From the NCBI RefSeq assembly GCF_001468225.1, contig NZ_LNRU01000003.1:124001-188000 (forward strand): a stretch of 64,000 nucleotides of DNA, given 5' to 3'. Each line of letters begins with the position of its first letter. The stretch's first letter is position 1. The stretch is from Sphingopyxis sp. H053. GTDB lineage: Bacteria > Pseudomonadota > Alphaproteobacteria > Sphingomonadales > Sphingomonadaceae. The notes beneath the pieces are model-generated. The model did no database searches, was not told the DNA's origin, and saw nothing but the letters and a program-made list of their open reading frames with translations. The position numbers and the translations under genes were made by a program. Below, in pieces: positions 8,810-16,716 of this stretch.

Positions 8810-10825
8810 ATGCGAGATCCACGCTACGATATCCTCTTTGAGCCGGTACAGATCGGACCGGTCAGGACCAAGAACCGGTTTTACGTCGTCCCACATGCGA
8901 TCAGCATGGGGATGTCGTCGATGGACGAGATGGTCGCCTATCGAAAAACGCGGGCCGAAGGCGGCTGGGGAGTCATCTGCATCGAAGAGACGATGATCCA
9001 CGAAACGTCGGATCACGCCCCCCTTCCGGACCCGTGCCTGTATAATGACAAGCATATCGCGCCAATCGCGCGCATCGTTGCGGCGGTGAAGGAACATGGT
9101 GCGCTGGCCGGGGTCGAGCTGGCTCATGCCGGCGCGTCGGGACCGGCAGCCTATTATCGCGAGCATCCGCTGTCTCCAACGGCCAAGTTCCCGCATTATT
9201 TCAACAATCCGATTTCCGCTAGAACGATCGACAAGCAGGATATCGCTGATTTCCGGCGCTGGTATCGCGATGCCGCCGTCCGCGCAAAGACAGCGGGATT
9301 CGACATCGTCTATGTCTATTGCGCGCATAATCTGTCGTTGTTGCAGGATTTTCTCGACACCCGAACGAATAAGCGAACGGACGAATATGGCGGCGTGTTC
9401 GAGAATCGTCTGCGCCTGCTCCGCGAAACGCTGTGCGACGTGAAGGATGCGGTCGGAGACAGCTGTGCGGTTGCGGTTCGTTTCGCCGTGGAGGATCGGC
9501 GAAGAGTATCGAACATCACCGCGCAGGAAGACGGCCGCCGGGTCATCGAAGCGCTAGCCGATGTTCCCGATCTTTGGGATGTCAACGTCAGCGATTGGCC
9601 GTGGGACAGTGGCAGCAGCCGCTTCTTTGAAGAAGGCCAGCAGGAACCGTTTATAGACTTCGTCAAGAAGGTGACGAACAAGCCGGTGGTCGGTGTTGGC
9701 CGCTTTACGTCCCCCGATGCCATGGTAAGCCAGATCAAGCGCGGCGTTCTGGATCTGATCGGCGCCGCCCGCCCCTCGATTGCCGACCCATTCTTGCCGA
9801 ACAAGATCGATGAGGGGCGCCACGACGATATTCGCGAATGTATCGGGTGCAACGCTTGCACCGCAGAGGTCATGACGTCCGTGCGGATCCGCTGCACGCA
9901 AAACCCTTCAGCAGGCGAAGAGCATCTGATGGGCTGGCATCCCGAAAATGTGCCCCCCGCGGACGATCCCGACAAGAACATTCTGGTTGTGGGTGGGGGT
10001 CCGGCCGGTCTGGAGGCTGCCCACACGCTTGCCAAGCGCGGTTATCAGGTGTCGATTGCCGATGCAGGATCCGAATGGGGCGGACGCCTTGTGCGCGAGC
10101 GCAAGATGCCACGGCTGAGCGCCTGGGGGCGCGTGGTCGACTATCGCGTCGGGCAGCTTCAGACGATGGCGAATGCGAACATGTATCTCGACAGCAGGCT
10201 GACGGCAGAGGACGTCGCCGGATTCGAGGCTGACCACGTCATTGTAGCGTCAGGGGCAACGTGGCGCAGCGACGGAGTTGGCCGCAATCACGACGAGCCG
10301 ATACCGGGATGCGATCTGCCCCATGTTTTCAATCCCGAAGATATATTGAACGGCAACATGCCAACCGGCAAAGTCGTCGTATATGACGAAGATTATTTCT
10401 ACATGGCCACGGTCGTCGCCGAACGCCTAGCCTTGGCCGGCTGCAAGGTTACTTATGTGACGACTGCGAGCGATCCCGCGCCTTGGACCTTGAACACGCT
10501 GGAACTTGTTCACGTCATCAATTCGATGAACGAAATCGGCATCGAAATTGTCGTCGGCACTGCGATCGTCAGCATTTCCGAGGGTAAAGTCACAACCAGC
10601 CGCCTGCTCACCGGTGCCGAAGAGGCCCGGTCTGCTGATGCGGTGGTGTTGGTTACGGGCCAGGTTTCCGACGACAATCTTTATCACGAACTGGTCAAAA
10701 AACGCGACGCCGGGGAAATACCGTCGGTGGAGCGCGTCGGCGATTGCCTTGGCCCCGGACAGATCGCTCAGGCCACCCGCGATGGGCGAAAGGCCGGCAT
10801 GCAGTTTGGCGTGCACGCAGACTGA
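8810..10825 (+). CDS. Trimethylamine/histamine dehydrogenase-family FMN, 4Fe-4S flavoprotein
   Basis: The 671-residue protein has three parts: an Old-Yellow-Enzyme-like FMN barrel (DPRYDILFEPVQIGPV at the start), a 4Fe-4S site with C344, C347, C350 and C362, and a nucleotide-binding domain (VVGGGPAGLEAAHTLAKRG). The layout and the GVGRFTSPDAM...GAARPSIADPFLPNKI region match trimethylamine, dimethylamine and histamine dehydrogenases, which oxidise amines and pass electrons to ETF. ETF genes follow directly. Residue 30, the cysteine that binds FMN covalently in TMADH, is alanine here (PHA). The start at 8810 has GGAG six bases upstream; an in-frame ATG lies at 8798. The substrate is probably an amine but not trimethylamine. 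Confidence 0.85.
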   Translation: MRDPRYDILFEPVQIGPVRTKNRFYVVPHAISMGMSSMDEMVAYRKTRAEGGWGVICIEETMIHETSDHAPLPDPCLYNDKHIAPIARIVAAVKEHGALAGVELAHAGASGPAAYYREHPLSPTAKFPHYFNNPISARTIDKQDIADFRRWYRDAAVRAKTAGFDIVYVYCAHNLSLLQDFLDTRTNKRTDEYGGVFENRLRLLRETLCDVKDAVGDSCAVAVRFAVEDRRRVSNITAQEDGRRVIEALADVPDLWDVNVSDWPWDSGSSRFFEEGQQEPFIDFVKKVTNKPVVGVGRFTSPDAMVSQIKRGVLDLIGAARPSIADPFLPNKIDEGRHDDIRECIGCNACTAEVMTSVRIRCTQNPSAGEEHLMGWHPENVPPADDPDKNILVVGGGPAGLEAAHTLAKRGYQVSIADAGSEWGGRLVRERKMPRLSAWGRVVDYRVGQLQTMANANMYLDSRLTAEDVAGFEADHVIVASGATWRSDGVGRNHDEPIPGCDLPHVFNPEDILNGNMPTGKVVVYDEDYFYMATVVAERLALAGCKVTYVTTASDPAPWTLNTLELVHVINSMNEIGIEIVVGTAIVSISEGKVTTSRLLTGAEEARSADAVVLVTGQVSDDNLYHELVKKRDAGEIPSVERVGDCLGPGQIAQATRDGRKAGMQFGVHAD

Positions 10826-10891
10826 ATAGGCCGACTGAACCCGGTTCAACATAATCCGGGACGTGTAAGCCGCAACATATTGGAGACTTCG

Positions 10892-11638
10892 ATGAAAATC
10901 CTCGTGCCCGTGAAGCGGGTGATCGACTATAATGTAAAGCCGCGGATCAAGGCCGATGGCACGGGCGTTGACCTGGCCAATGTCAAGATGAGTATGAACC
11001 CCTTTGACGAAATCGCGGTCGAAGAAGCGATCCGCCTGAAGGAAAAGGGCGTAGCGAGCGAGGTCGTGGCGGTCTCCGTCGGCCCGGCCAAGGCGCAGGA
11101 AACGCTGCGCACGGCATTGGCCATGGGAGCGGACCGAGCGATCCTGGTTCAAACCGACGATGCGGTCGAGCCATTGGCCGTTGCAAAGATCCTCAAGGGC
11201 ATTGCTGACGAGGAACAGCCCGGCCTCGTCATCCTCGGCAAACAGGCAATCGACGACGACTGCAACCAGACCGGCCAGATGCTCGCGGCCTTGATGGGGC
11301 GTCCGCAGGGTACCTTCGCCAGTGAGGTCGCCTGTGAGGACGAACATCTGCTGGTCACGCGCGAGGTCGATGGCGGTTTCGAAAGCGTTCGCCTCGCACT
11401 GCCTGCCGTCGTCACCACCGATCTGCGCCTCAACGAGCCGCGCTATGCCTCGCTGCCCAATATCATGAAGGCGAAGTCCAAGCCGCTGGCCACCAAATCG
11501 CCCACTGACTACGGCGTCGATACCGCGCCCCGCCTCAAGACCGTCAAGGTTTCCGAGCCGCCGGTACGCCAGGCGGGCATCAAGGTGCCCGACGTCGACA
11601 CCCTCGTCGCCAAGCTCAAGGAACTCGGAGTAGCCTGA
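10892..11638 (+). CDS. etfB: Electron transfer flavoprotein subunit beta
   Basis: The 248-residue protein begins [20 protein letters not shown] and contains [31 protein letters not shown] and [19 protein letters not shown]. These are hallmark ETF-beta segments. ETF-beta holds AMP and forms with EtfA the soluble shuttle that carries electrons from dehydrogenases to ETF:quinone oxidoreductase. GGAG lies six bases before the ATG at 10892; a TTG at 10880 in frame is less likely. It overlaps etfA by one base (TGATG). Its position after the TMADH-like gene suggests a dedicated copy for amine dehydrogenation, although a general housekeeping role cannot be excluded. Confidence 0.93.
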   Translation: MKILVPVKRVIDYNVKPRIKADGTGVDLANVKMSMNPFDEIAVEEAIRLKEKGVASEVVAVSVGPAKAQETLRTALAMGADRAILVQTDDAVEPLAVAKILKGIADEEQPGLVILGKQAIDDDCNQTGQMLAALMGRPQGTFASEVACEDEHLLVTREVDGGFESVRLALPAVVTTDLRLNEPRYASLPNIMKAKSKPLATKSPTDYGVDTAPRLKTVKVSEPPVRQAGIKVPDVDTLVAKLKELGVA

Positions 11639-12582
11639 TGTCGAAAATTCTCGTTTGGGTAGAACACGACAACGCCGCCATCAAGGACGCCACCCTGGCC
11701 GCCGTCACCGCCGCGTCGCAGATCGGTGAAGTCCATCTGCTCGTCGCCGGATCGGGCTGTGCTGCCGCCGGCCACGCCGCGTCGCAAATCGTCGGCATAG
11801 CAAAGGTCTATGTTGCCGATGACGTCGCCTATGCCAACGCGCTCGCAGAAAATGTCGCGCCGCTGATCGTGGGCCTTATGAGCCATCACGACGCCTTTGT
11901 GGCGCCGGCCACCTCCAACGGCAAGAATATCGCGCCGCGCGTCGCCGCGCTGCTCGACGTCATGCAAATCTCCGACATCCTCTCGGTCGACGGCCCCAAA
12001 ACCTTCACCCGTCCGACCTATGCGGGCAACGCCATAGCGACCGTCGAAAGCTCCGACGCCAAGCTGGTGATTACCGTGCGCGGCACCGCCTTTATCAAGG
12101 CGGCGCCGGAAGGCGGCTCGGCCCCGATCGAGGCCGTCGTCGGCAGCGGCGATGCCGGCCTCTCGAGCTTCGTAGCCGCCGAAATCGCCTTGAGCGAACG
12201 TCCAGAGCTCACGTCGGCCAAGGTCATTGTCGCCGGCGGTCGCGCCCTGAAGGATGCGGACACCTTCCAGGCGACGATCTTCCCGCTGGCCGATACGCTT
12301 GGCGCAGCGGTCGGCGCCAGCCGCGCAGCGGTCGATGCGGGCTATGTGCCCAATGACTATCAGATCGGTCAAACCGGCAAAATAGTCGCTCCGGACGTCT
12401 ATATCGCCATCGGGATATCGGGCGCCATCCAGCATCTTGCAGGAATGAAGGATTCGGGAACGATCATAGCAATCGACAAGGACGAAGACGCGCCGATATT
12501 CCAGATCGCCGATCTTGGCCTGGTTGCGGATTTGTTCGACGCGGTTCCCCGTTTGACGCATACACTCCAGGAAAAGAAGTGA
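11638..12582 (+). CDS. etfA: Electron transfer flavoprotein subunit alpha
   Basis: The 314-residue protein has an N-terminal domain starting [20 protein letters not shown]. Its C-terminal FAD-binding domain includes VIVAGGRALKD, GAAVGASRAAVDAGYVPNDYQIGQTGKIVAPDVYIAIGISGAIQHLAGM and IIAIDKDEDAPIFQIADLGLVAD. These are diagnostic of ETF-alpha, which binds the FAD that takes electrons from the partner dehydrogenase. The start codon overlaps the etfB stop. The gene closes the amine operon; IS21/IS3 sequences begin about 80 bases downstream, so the operon's 3' flank has been altered by insertion. Confidence 0.95.
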   Translation: MSKILVWVEHDNAAIKDATLAAVTAASQIGEVHLLVAGSGCAAAGHAASQIVGIAKVYVADDVAYANALAENVAPLIVGLMSHHDAFVAPATSNGKNIAPRVAALLDVMQISDILSVDGPKTFTRPTYAGNAIATVESSDAKLVITVRGTAFIKAAPEGGSAPIEAVVGSGDAGLSSFVAAEIALSERPELTSAKVIVAGGRALKDADTFQATIFPLADTLGAAVGASRAAVDAGYVPNDYQIGQTGKIVAPDVYIAIGISGAIQHLAGMKDSGTIIAIDKDEDAPIFQIADLGLVADLFDAVPRLTHTLQEKK

Positions 12583-12665
12583 TCTGGCCGCGATCCGCGA
12601 ATTTCGGGGATCGCGTCTAGCACTGCAAGCTGCGTTCGGATCGGAAAGGGCTGCCATGTCTGTCA

Positions 12666-12688
12666 ATCGGCGCGCAAAAGGGACCCCC
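12666..12688. repeat. IS21-type terminal repeat, copy 1
   Basis: The sequence ATCGGCG ... AGGGACCCCC matches the copy at 13944-13966 in the same orientation with small changes in the centre. The two copies flank the IS3 element. Confidence 0.6.
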
Positions 12689-12691
12689 GAT

Positions 12692-12716
12692 TGGAGTGGG
12701 CCCCTCGGGCCGGACA
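12692..12716. repeat. IS3 left inverted repeat
   Basis: These 25 bases match the reverse complement of 13918-13942 exactly, beginning TGGAGTGGGCCC, and are preceded by the GAT target duplication. Confidence 0.93.
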
Positions 12717-12766
12717 AGGAAGCATAGTTGGATTGACCGTGTAGCCGGGCTTTTGGAGAAGAGCCC

Positions 12767-13117
12767 ATGGCAAGACACCGATCCCATAGCGTCGAGTTCA
12801 AGCGTCAGGTCGCGCAGGAGTTTCTGAGCGGCGAGACGCTTCACGCCCTTGCCAAGCGGCACGATATTTCCCGGCAGTTGATCCGCATCTGGGTGGAGAA
12901 GTACGAGGCCGGCGCCCTTGATGAAGATGCGCGAGCGGCAGATCTGATCCAGGAATATGAGGCCCGGATTGCCGCACTCGAACGCCTTGTCGGCAAACAG
13001 GCGCTGGAACTGGAGTTTTTAAAGGGGGCTCTTCGCGACGCACCGCGGCCGAGAAGCGCCAGTACATCCGTGATCACCGGCCCGGCGGGATGTCGATCGC
13101 GCGAGGATGTCGGCTGA
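12767..13117 (+). CDS. IS3-family transposase OrfA
   Basis: The 116-residue frame starts [20 protein letters not shown] and has a helix-turn-helix ([19 protein letters not shown]). A leucine-zipper-like helix ([22 protein letters not shown]) follows. This is the standard OrfA that binds the IS ends and dimerises. A run TTTTTAAAGGGGG (from about 13016) near the frame end is a plausible slippery site. A -1 shift there continues [21 protein letters not shown] into orfB and gives the OrfAB transposase. The last ~25 codons of this frame are the unshifted tail. Confidence 0.9.
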   Translation: MARHRSHSVEFKRQVAQEFLSGETLHALAKRHDISRQLIRIWVEKYEAGALDEDARAADLIQEYEARIAALERLVGKQALELEFLKGALRDAPRPRSASTSVITGPAGCRSREDVG

Positions 13118-13914
13118 TGGGCATCGCAAGATCGACATTCTACCACGTGCCGACCGAGCGGATCGGCGATGCTGAACTCCTGACTGCTATCGCGGCGATC
13201 TGCGATGAGTTCGAAGCCTATGGCTGGCGCCGCGTGCAGGCCGCGCTTCGCCATCAGGGCGTGATCGCCAACCACAAGCGGATCAAGCGATTGATGCGCG
13301 AGCATGGCCTGCAACCGCGCCGCCGCAGGCGCTATACCGCAACCACCGACAGCGACCATGACCTGCCAGTCTTTCCGGATCACTCGAAGGACATGATCCT
13401 CGATGGCCCCGATCAGCTCTGGGTGGCGGACCTGACCTATGTCGCCATCATCGGTGGTTTTGCTTATGTCGCGATCATCCTGGACGCCTGGTCGCGCCGC
13501 GTGGTCGGCTATGCCATCGGGAGGTCGATTGACGCCCGGCTCGCCGTGGCGGCGCTGAAAGTGGCGATCGAACGACGGCGCCCGCGATCAGGATGCGTGC
13601 ATCATTCTGACCGCGGGAGCCAATACGCATCCCGCATCTATCGAGCGATGCTCGCCGATCATGGGATGGTCGGCTCGATGAGCCGGCGGGGCAACCCCTA
13701 TGACAATGCCAAGGCGGAAAGCTTCATGAAGACGCTCAAGGTCGAGGCGGTTTACCCCATGGCGTTCGAAACCTTCGATGATGTCGCCGGCCAGCTTCCC
13801 AGGTTCATCGACGACATCTATAATCAACGCAGATTACATTCCGCGCTCGGCTATGTCAGCCCTGCGCAGTTCGAGCAGCAACACTCCCGGCCCATGGTCA
13901 AATCAGCTGCGTGA
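13090..13914 (+). CDS. IS3-family transposase OrfB (DDE integrase core)
   Basis: The 274-residue frame holds an HTH_21-type segment ([28 protein letters not shown]). The rve integrase core then follows, with LWVADLTYV (first D), HHSDRGSQY (second D) and [11 protein letters not shown] (E). The family's C-terminal [15 protein letters not shown] is present. These carboxylates bind the metal ions for strand transfer. Functional protein is normally made as OrfAB by -1 frameshift from orfA. The ATG at 13090 overlaps orfA by 28 bases. Confidence 0.93.
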   Translation: MSIARGCRLMGIARSTFYHVPTERIGDAELLTAIAAICDEFEAYGWRRVQAALRHQGVIANHKRIKRLMREHGLQPRRRRRYTATTDSDHDLPVFPDHSKDMILDGPDQLWVADLTYVAIIGGFAYVAIILDAWSRRVVGYAIGRSIDARLAVAALKVAIERRRPRSGCVHHSDRGSQYASRIYRAMLADHGMVGSMSRRGNPYDNAKAESFMKTLKVEAVYPMAFETFDDVAGQLPRFIDDIYNQRRLHSALGYVSPAQFEQQHSRPMVKSAA

Positions 13915-13917
13915 CCC

Positions 13918-13942
13918 TGTCCGGCCCGAGGGGCCCACTCCA
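13918..13942. repeat. IS3 right inverted repeat
   Basis: This is the perfect inverted copy of 12692-12716, ending GGCCCACTCCA, followed by the second GAT. Confidence 0.93.
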
Positions 13943-13943
13943 G

Positions 13944-13966
13944 ATCGGCGTCGAAGAGGGACCCCC
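13944..13966. repeat. IS21-type terminal repeat, copy 2
   Basis: This is a direct repeat of 12666-12688 (ATCGGCG ... AGGGACCCCC). It sits immediately right of the IS3 element, between it and istB. Confidence 0.6.
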
Positions 13967-14000
13967 TTTTGGGATATGATGATGGTTTGTTGAGGATGGC

Positions 14001-14059
14001 CTTGCGCTGCGTGCGGCGGAGGGCGGGCGTAGCCCGACCGGAGGCGCACGCAGCGCAAG
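14001..14059. terminator. Long hairpin downstream of istB
   Basis: Perfect 15-bp arms, CTTGCGCTGCGTGCG (14001-14015) and its complement (14045-14059), enclose a 29-base loop. The hairpin lies about 30 bases past the istB stop on the minus strand. There is no clear T-run, so it may end transcription weakly or shield the IS from outside transcription. Confidence 0.5.
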
Positions 14060-14089
14060 ATAGATTTTTGAAGGCGCCGAAGGTGGCGG

Positions 14090-14821
14090 TCAGCTGCGGT
14101 TTTTGAAGCGCCAGCTATCGTTGCCGGTCTCGACGATATCGCAGTGATGGGTGACGCGGTCGAGCAGCGCCGTGGTCATCTTGGGATCGCCGAAGACGGT
14201 TGGCCACTCGCCGAAGGCGAGGTTGGTGGTGATGATGACGCTGGTGCGTTCATAGAGCTTGCTGATGAGGTGGAACAGCAACTGCCCTCCCGAGCGTGCG
14301 AACGGTAGATATCCAAGCTCGTCGAGCACGATCAGATCGAGCCGCGACAGCTGCGCCGCCAGGGTCCCGCCCTTGCCGATCCGGGTCTCCTCTTCGAGGC
14401 GTGTCACCAGATCGACGGTGTTGAAGTAGCGGGCGCGAGCGCCCCTTCGCACGACATTGGCGGTGATCGCGATGGCGAGGTGGGTCTTTCCTGTCCCCGT
14501 GCCGCCGACCAGCACGATATTGCGGCGAGGCGGGAGGAAGGAACCGTCATGAAGGGAGCGGATCAGCTCCTCATTGATCGGCGTGCCCTCGAAGCTGAAC
14601 CGCTCCAGGTCCTTCACCACGGGCAGCCTGGCGGCCGTCATGCGATAACGGATGGAAGCGGCATCCCGGTGGGTCGCCTCGGCGCGAAGCAGATCGGTCA
14701 GTATCTCCATGGTGGTGCGCTTGCGCTGGAGGCCGGTGGTGACGGCCTCGTCGAACGCAGCCGCCATGCCCTTGAGCCCGAGGCCGCGCATCGTGCCGAT
14801 CATATCATGCCGCTGCATCAT
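14090..14821 (-). CDS. istB: IS21-family helper ATPase IstB
   Basis: The 243-residue protein starts [20 protein letters not shown]. It has a Walker [14 protein letters not shown], a Walker [15 protein letters not shown] and a sensor-like [13 protein letters not shown]. This is the AAA+ DnaA-like helper that licenses target choice for the IS21 transposase IstA. The start codons (ATGATG at 14821-14816) follow GAGG and overlap the istA tail, the usual coupled arrangement. The gene appears intact, but without full istA the element cannot move unaided. The frame is open upstream to 14857, in istA territory. Confidence 0.92.
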   Translation of the reverse strand: MMQRHDMIGTMRGLGLKGMAAAFDEAVTTGLQRKRTTMEILTDLLRAEATHRDAASIRYRMTAARLPVVKDLERFSFEGTPINEELIRSLHDGSFLPPRRNIVLVGGTGTGKTHLAIAITANVVRRGARARYFNTVDLVTRLEEETRIGKGGTLAAQLSRLDLIVLDELGYLPFARSGGQLLFHLISKLYERTSVIITTNLAFGEWPTVFGDPKMTTALLDRVTHHCDIVETGNDSWRFKNRS

Positions 14822-15065
14822 AGCCTCGCAGCAGATCATAGCGCGCGCAGTCGGCAAGCGGAGGATGCCGCAGCATCCGGTCTTCCGAGGTAACGATGCT
14901 GTGGGGCATCGCCGGCTCGCGGCGCCGGGAGAGGATGTTGAGGATCAGCTCGTCGCTGGCCGTGCCGCTTGCCAGCGCTTCGCGCACGGCAGCCTCAACC
15001 GGTTCCAGGCCATCGGTGAGCACCGCCGAGAGGACCCGCACGAACCTGCGATCCGCCTCGTCCCC
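14805..15065 (-). pseudogene. istA: IS21 transposase IstA, C-terminal remnant
   Basis: In the minus frame ending at 14805, the segment DRRFVRVLSAVLTDGLEPVE through [10 protein letters not shown] and [16 protein letters not shown] is the usual IstA C-terminus. It overlaps istB as expected. Upstream of about 15065 this frame reads antisense through an unrelated gene, so the DDE catalytic domain is gone. The breakpoint position is approximate, judged from where family-like sequence stops. Confidence 0.75.
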
Positions 15066-15071
15066 GGTACC

Positions 15072-15521
15072 GAGCCTTCGCCGTATGGCATCCGCTTCGA
15101 CGATGACGATGCTTTCATGATCCGCACCCGCGACGCCGCCAATATGCGCATCGGCAAGCTCATCGAGCGCGGCATAACCAGCTTCACCTACACCTATGAT
15201 TTCGGGGACGACTGGCGCCATCGCATCGAGATCGAAGAGATCACGCCCGCAATTCCCGGCATCGATTACCCGCGGTTTGTCGATGGCGAACGCCGTGCCC
15301 CACCCGAAGACGTCGGCGGAACCCCGGGGTTCGAAGAGTTCCTCAATGCCATGGCCAAGCCGCGCCATCCCGAGCGCGCGTCCATGGTGCAATGGTATGG
15401 CAGCGTCTTCGATCCTACCGATATCAGCCTCGACGAGATCAACGCACGCACGGCGAAGCTCGCCAAGCGACGGGCGCAGGGAATAGCCGCCTACGCCGGC
15501 GCTAAATCCCGCGACAGCTAA
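15072..15521 (+). pseudogene. Plasmid pRiA4b ORF-3-like protein, 3' fragment
   Basis: The plus frame from about 15072 reads YGIRFDDDDAFMIRTRD, FTYTYDFGDDWRHRIEIEEI and a C-terminal GGTPGFEEFLNAMAKPRHPE. This is the core of the PF07929 (PRiA4_ORF3) family. The N-terminal strand and helix segment normally preceding it is absent. Instead the frame runs into antisense istA sequence, with no plausible start or ribosome site at the junction. The family is common on plasmids and integrative elements; its function is unknown. The 3' end at 15521 appears natural. Confidence 0.75.
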
Positions 15522-15549
15522 TCGATGGCGGTTTCCTGACCACGCTTAC

Positions 15550-15630
15550 ACCCAAGCCGCGCATCATCATATCATGCTGCATGCGCTGGCGGAAAGGGGT
15601 GACAGGGGCGTCGGTCGTAACAATAGTCAT
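15550..15630 (-). pseudogene. XerD-like tyrosine recombinase, N-terminal remnant (IS91-associated type)
   Basis: From the ATG at 15630 on the minus strand the frame reads MTIVTTDAPVTPFRQRMQH and then DMMMRGLG. From memory this is the start of the small XerD-like recombinases found beside IS91-family transposases, which continue into an ALxQxxY-type SAM-like domain. Here similarity stops after about 27 codons, at 15550, close to the 3' end of the pRiA4b-like fragment. It is a stub left by rearrangement. Short length keeps confidence moderate. Confidence 0.55.
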
Positions 15631-16167
15631 GGCATGCTCTTCGTTGAAGCAGCTCCATGATCGACCTACCGCGCGGTCTTGCTCAATGTCCGTGTATCTT
15701 CCGATACCTCAGTTTTGGCTCCAGTCCCGCGAAAGGGGGGGTGGTCGTGCAGAGGCGCAAAGCAGTCTGATGGAGCGATCCCCGATATTCCATAAAAGAA
15801 GGGTCAGCTTGCGCTGGCCCCCTAAAGTTTGGGAGAGGATGCCTAAAAGGCAGAAAAGATACGGGAATCTCCCGCTTATGCTGCAAATGCGAACGAAAGA
15901 TTTTTTTCAATTGCGATCAGTGATGGATGGCGTTTCTTATAGAGCGGTCAGCAGTTGACGCCTGCTGGCGTAGCCTGAACGAGATAACGAAACCCGTGCA
16001 TAGGCAGGCGCATGCCTCCGAGCGGAAGGTTCGTACCCCCCGCCTTGCCCACGCGCCGGCGATAGTCCCATGTCCAAGTCACCGCCCCGGCTTCGAGAGC
16101 GGTTGAATCCCATTTTCCTGCGCTTTGCGCAGCTATTGCTCCTGCGCTGCCGTGGGATGGAGGAACG
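15631..16167. other. No supported gene; rearrangement scar
   Basis: Both strands were read across this 537-base stretch. Short frames (15683-15910 minus, 15937-16229 minus) show no recognisable domain, coding-like composition or ribosome site. It lies between a recombinase stub and a broken lipoprotein gene, so it is probably residual mobile-element sequence. I see no complete IS end. Confidence 0.4.
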
Positions 16168-16425
16168 ATGACCCAAGGCATGTCCAACGCCCGCATCCTC
16201 CGGCAAGGAGGGTTGGGAGCTTTATGCATTCTCCCGTTGCTCGTTGCGGGCTGCGCGTCGCTCGGATCGGCGATGTCGCCCTATAGCGAGACGTTCAGCC
16301 CCGCCGCCTGGTCGGGCGCCTGCGCAGTTTTGATTTCCTCAGCGAAGAGGTGCCGGCGCGCACGGAAGCGCAGCGCTGCCTGTTCCCGGAAGACTTAAGT
16401 CCGATTAGGTAGGCAGTATCCCGAC
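16168..16425 (+). pseudogene. Broken lipoprotein gene (possible traV remnant)
   Basis: The frame from 16168 begins MTQGMSNARILRQGGLGALC and has a hydrophobic stretch and lipobox LLVAGCASLG, then MSPYSETFS. A short outer-membrane lipoprotein with GCASLG would suit TraV, the F-type T4SS lipoprotein that normally lies upstream of traU. After about residue 45 the composition becomes arginine/serine-rich. The plausible continuation lies in another frame (RSFDFLSEEVPARTEAQRC, ending at TAG 16410-16412 region). Either a frameshift or a fusion of two gene ends explains this. The TraV assignment is an inference from position and lipobox only. Confidence 0.4.
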
Positions 16426-16716
16426 CTGACGATCGTGGCGCGGGTCCCGGACGCTTAAATCGAGTTCAAACGTCATCGCATCCATAACAGCTAAGCCTTT
16501 TATTTTAGGGGAAGCTCTTGGCGTGCTCGGTAACGGCCAGCGGAACATCCTTGCCTTCCCTCGGCACTCTCGTGCCCCACGCGTTGCACGCTCAATCAAC
16601 CCTGGGCATCCCTTAGATCGGACGGCGTCGAGTTCCCGGCGGGATAGCCAGGCCAAACGCCGTCCATCCGTCTTCGCCGACCTTCAGGCGCCCGTTCGCG
16701 GCGCAACGGAGATCCT

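Larger units (their letters stand above)
12692..13942 (+). mobile_element. IS3-family insertion sequence (1,251 bp)
   Basis: The element has perfect 25-bp inverted ends (12692-12716 and 13918-13942, starting TGGAGTGGGCCC). It carries two overlapping frames, orfA and orfB, in the order and -1 relation of IS3-family transposases. It is flanked by a 3-bp direct repeat GAT (12689-12691 and 13943-13945), the expected IS3-type target duplication. The transposase frames look intact, so it may still be mobile. It inserted between two terminal repeats of an IS21-family element and is therefore the younger of the two. Confidence 0.92.
12661..15065 (-). mobile_element. IS21-family element remnant, interrupted by an IS3 element and truncated in istA
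   Basis: An intact istB (14090-14821) is preceded on the minus strand by only the last 80 or so codons of istA. The istB-distal end keeps two related direct repeats (12666-12688 and 13944-13966), typical of the multiple terminal repeats of IS21 elements. The IS3-family copy sits between these two repeats. The outer end near 12661 (starting TGTCAATCGG) is a guess from the repeat. The other end, beyond istA, is missing: at about 15065 the sequence switches to an unrelated gene fragment. This looks like a deletion scar anchored in istA. Confidence 0.65.
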
